From the IMG/VR virus record IMGVR_UViG_3300021085_000202, positions 1-24,933 of that record: 24,933 bases of DNA; one strand, written 5' to 3'. The notes under the pieces are model-generated. The model had not been told where the DNA came from. It saw only the letters and a program-made list of their open reading frames with translations, and did no database searches. Of this stretch, positions 24,148-24,933 are shown piece by piece (position 1 is the first letter of the stretch; each line of letters opens with the position of its first letter). The DNA is from a virus. Both the position numbers and the translations under genes were made by a program.

Positions 24148-24596
24148 TATTCTGCCTCATTCAAAGATTCTTGTAGAATCATGATTGACCACATATCAAC
24201 TTCAATTCGAGACTTAGCTCTGCGAAGTTTTGCTTTTAATTTGCGATTGGTTGAATTTTTAATTTCTTCAACTTCAAAAGCTTCGAGTTTATAGTTAAAC
24301 AACTTTTCTAACTTACGTGCTTTTGCGTGTTCTTTATCACGTTGAACGTGTTCTTCTTTTTCAGCTTTCTTCCGTTCAACTCTATCTTCGGTTTCTTTGT
24401 CGATAACGTCTTCGCCTAATGCATCGACTACTTCATCAAAGTCTGGATTTGCATTACCTTCTTTGTCGGTCCTATTGAGTAACATGACCTGACGAGTCAT
24501 CCTACCAACATCATCTTCCATTTCTAGGATACAATTTAACTGAGACTTGTCATCATTTTCCCAGAAAGCATTATCCATCCAACGTTTAAAACTCAT
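24147..24596 (-). CDS. Small charged helical protein of unknown function
   Basis: A 149-aa protein with no recognised fold. It starts SFKRWMDNAFWENDDKSQLN and has a long charged helical stretch at about residues 66-98 (ETEDRVERKKAEKEEHVQRD), then LFNYKLEAFEVEEIKNS and a C-terminal basic/hydrophobic segment KLKAKLRRAKSRIEVDM (about 120-136). The C-terminal part resembles conserved uncharacterised proteins of marine T4-like phages as I remember them, so it is likely a real core-group gene. A strong AAGGAG site lies 8 nt before the ATG. It is the first gene after the hairpin at 24651-24671 and is coupled to the glycosyltransferase. Confidence 0.75.
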   Translation of the reverse strand: MSFKRWMDNAFWENDDKSQLNCILEMEDDVGRMTRQVMLLNRTDKEGNANPDFDEVVDALGEDVIDKETEDRVERKKAEKEEHVQRDKEHAKARKLEKLFNYKLEAFEVEEIKNSTNRKLKAKLRRAKSRIEVDMWSIMILQESLNEAE

Positions 24597-24604
24597 TACA
24601 TCAT

Positions 24605-24610
24605 CTCCTT
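24605..24610 (-). promoter_or_regulatory. Strong ribosome-binding site of the 149-aa gene
   Basis: AAGGAG on the minus strand, 8 nt before the ATG at 24594-24596. It is the best Shine-Dalgarno match among the genes here. Confidence 0.7.
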
Positions 24611-24619
24611 CTCAATCAA

Positions 24620-24627
24620 AATTTATA
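24620..24627 (-). promoter_or_regulatory. Possible weak late promoter for the 149-aa gene unit
   Basis: The minus strand reads TATAAATT, one mismatch from the late octamer, and lacks the TG found before the three strong promoters. It is in the right place, just after a hairpin and 23 nt before the ATG, but AT-rich intergenic DNA makes chance matches likely. Confidence 0.35.
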
Positions 24628-24650
24628 TAATATATCTATATTAGAAATAA

Positions 24651-24671
24651 GGTGGTCTTTCTTAGACCACC
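24651..24671 (-). terminator. Hairpin after the tetrapeptide-repeat gene
   Basis: GGTGGTCT pairs perfectly with AGACCACC around a 5-nt loop; on the minus strand TTATTTCT follows. It lies 14 nt past the stop of the upstream structural gene. The stem is good and the T-tract is interrupted, so a moderately efficient terminator is likely. Confidence 0.65.
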
Positions 24672-24684
24672 CCCTTCTCTAATA

Positions 24685-24933
24685 TTAAGCTACTCTTACA
24701 TATAGAGTGTAAGTTTCTACTGTAGAACTTGAACCCTGAATCGTAAGACCAGTATAGTTACCCACAAAGTTACGTGAGAAATCACCTATAAAGTTTCTTG
24801 AATAATTACTAACTAAATTTCTTGAGTAATTACCTGTGTAGTCCCCTGCGAAATCTCTACTAGATACCCTAGTGGATACTGAAGTATATGAAGAAGCTCT
24901 AACTCCAGTATAGGAAGAAATTCTGGTTCTGAT
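24685..24933 (-). CDS. C-terminal end of a tetrapeptide-repeat structural protein (5' part outside window)
   Basis: The frame is open from the window edge for 82 codons to a TAA at 24685-24687. It encodes an S/T/R-rich stretch (YTGVRASSYTSVSTRVSS) and then nine consecutive four-residue units, DFAG-DYTG-NYSR-NLVS-NYSR, then NFIG-DFSR-NFVG-NYTG (24748-24855), before a short C-terminal beta-like tail (VETYTLYVRVA). Each unit has N/D, an aromatic (Leu once), a variable residue and G/R/S. This type of repeat occurs in large virion proteins of marine T4-like phages. The number of repeats upstream is not visible. It probably belongs to a baseplate or fiber component. Confidence 0.72.
   Translation of the reverse strand: MRTRISSYTGVRASSYTSVSTRVSSRDFAGDYTGNYSRNLVSNYSRNFIGDFSRNFVGNYTGLTIQGSSSTVETYTLYVRVA
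24748..24855 (-). repeat. 12-bp-period tandem repeat encoding [ND][YF]xx units
   Basis: Nine 12-nt units in frame encode the four-residue aromatic repeat. Codons vary between units (TTC/TTT, TAC/TAT, GGT/GGG), so the conservation is at protein level. Confidence 0.85.

Overview
The window looks like part of the late structural gene cluster of a T4-like myovirus, most similar in style to the marine group (cyanophages and their relatives). The main evidence is the run gp13-gp14-gp15-gp16-gp17 at the left end, which has the order, sizes and sequence signatures of the T4 neck and terminase genes. All recognised genes are on the minus strand, so transcription runs from position 24933 towards 1. The host cannot be read from the sequence. 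DNA is AT-rich, genes are packed tightly (TAATG and ATGA junctions), and there are no tRNAs, integrases, insertion sequences or CRISPR arrays.

In transcription order: (1) the C-terminal end of a structural protein with a regular four-residue aromatic repeat (24685-24933), followed by a hairpin; (2) a compact three-gene unit with a small charged helical protein of unknown function, a GT-A type glycosyltransferase and a 2-oxoglutarate/Fe(II) oxygenase (22718-24596); (3) a late promoter and a run of virion proteins: an Ig-like 118-aa protein, a 91-aa protein and a 780-aa fiber-type protein (19656-22636); (4) a second late promoter, a 114-aa adaptor-like protein, a 1538-aa coiled-coil protein and a 3307-aa giant fiber (4581-19598); (5) a third late promoter and gp13, gp14, gp15, gp16 and gp17 (1-4514, gp17 running off the left edge).

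In T4 the stretch just before gene 13 holds genes 9-10-11-12-wac (baseplate periphery, short tail fibers, whiskers). By position, the adhesin-like genes here probably supply peripheral baseplate, fiber and whisker functions; this is inference. The left end builds the neck (gp13/gp14), caps the tail (gp15) and packages DNA (gp16/gp17). The glycosyltransferase and oxygenase may modify virion or host surface molecules.

The most striking content is the 3307-aa fiber. Seven copies of an alanine-rich trimerisation-type spacer alternate with five long beta-rich blocks that read as beta-propellers. The spacers are almost identical at DNA level (one 94-bp exact repeat lies 3.7 kb from its partner) while the propellers have diverged, a layout suited to exchanging or deleting receptor-binding cassettes by homologous recombination. 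A second unexpected signal is that two of the three strong late promoters (all sharing TGTATAAATA) are followed by a stem-loop that begins exactly at the predicted transcription start.
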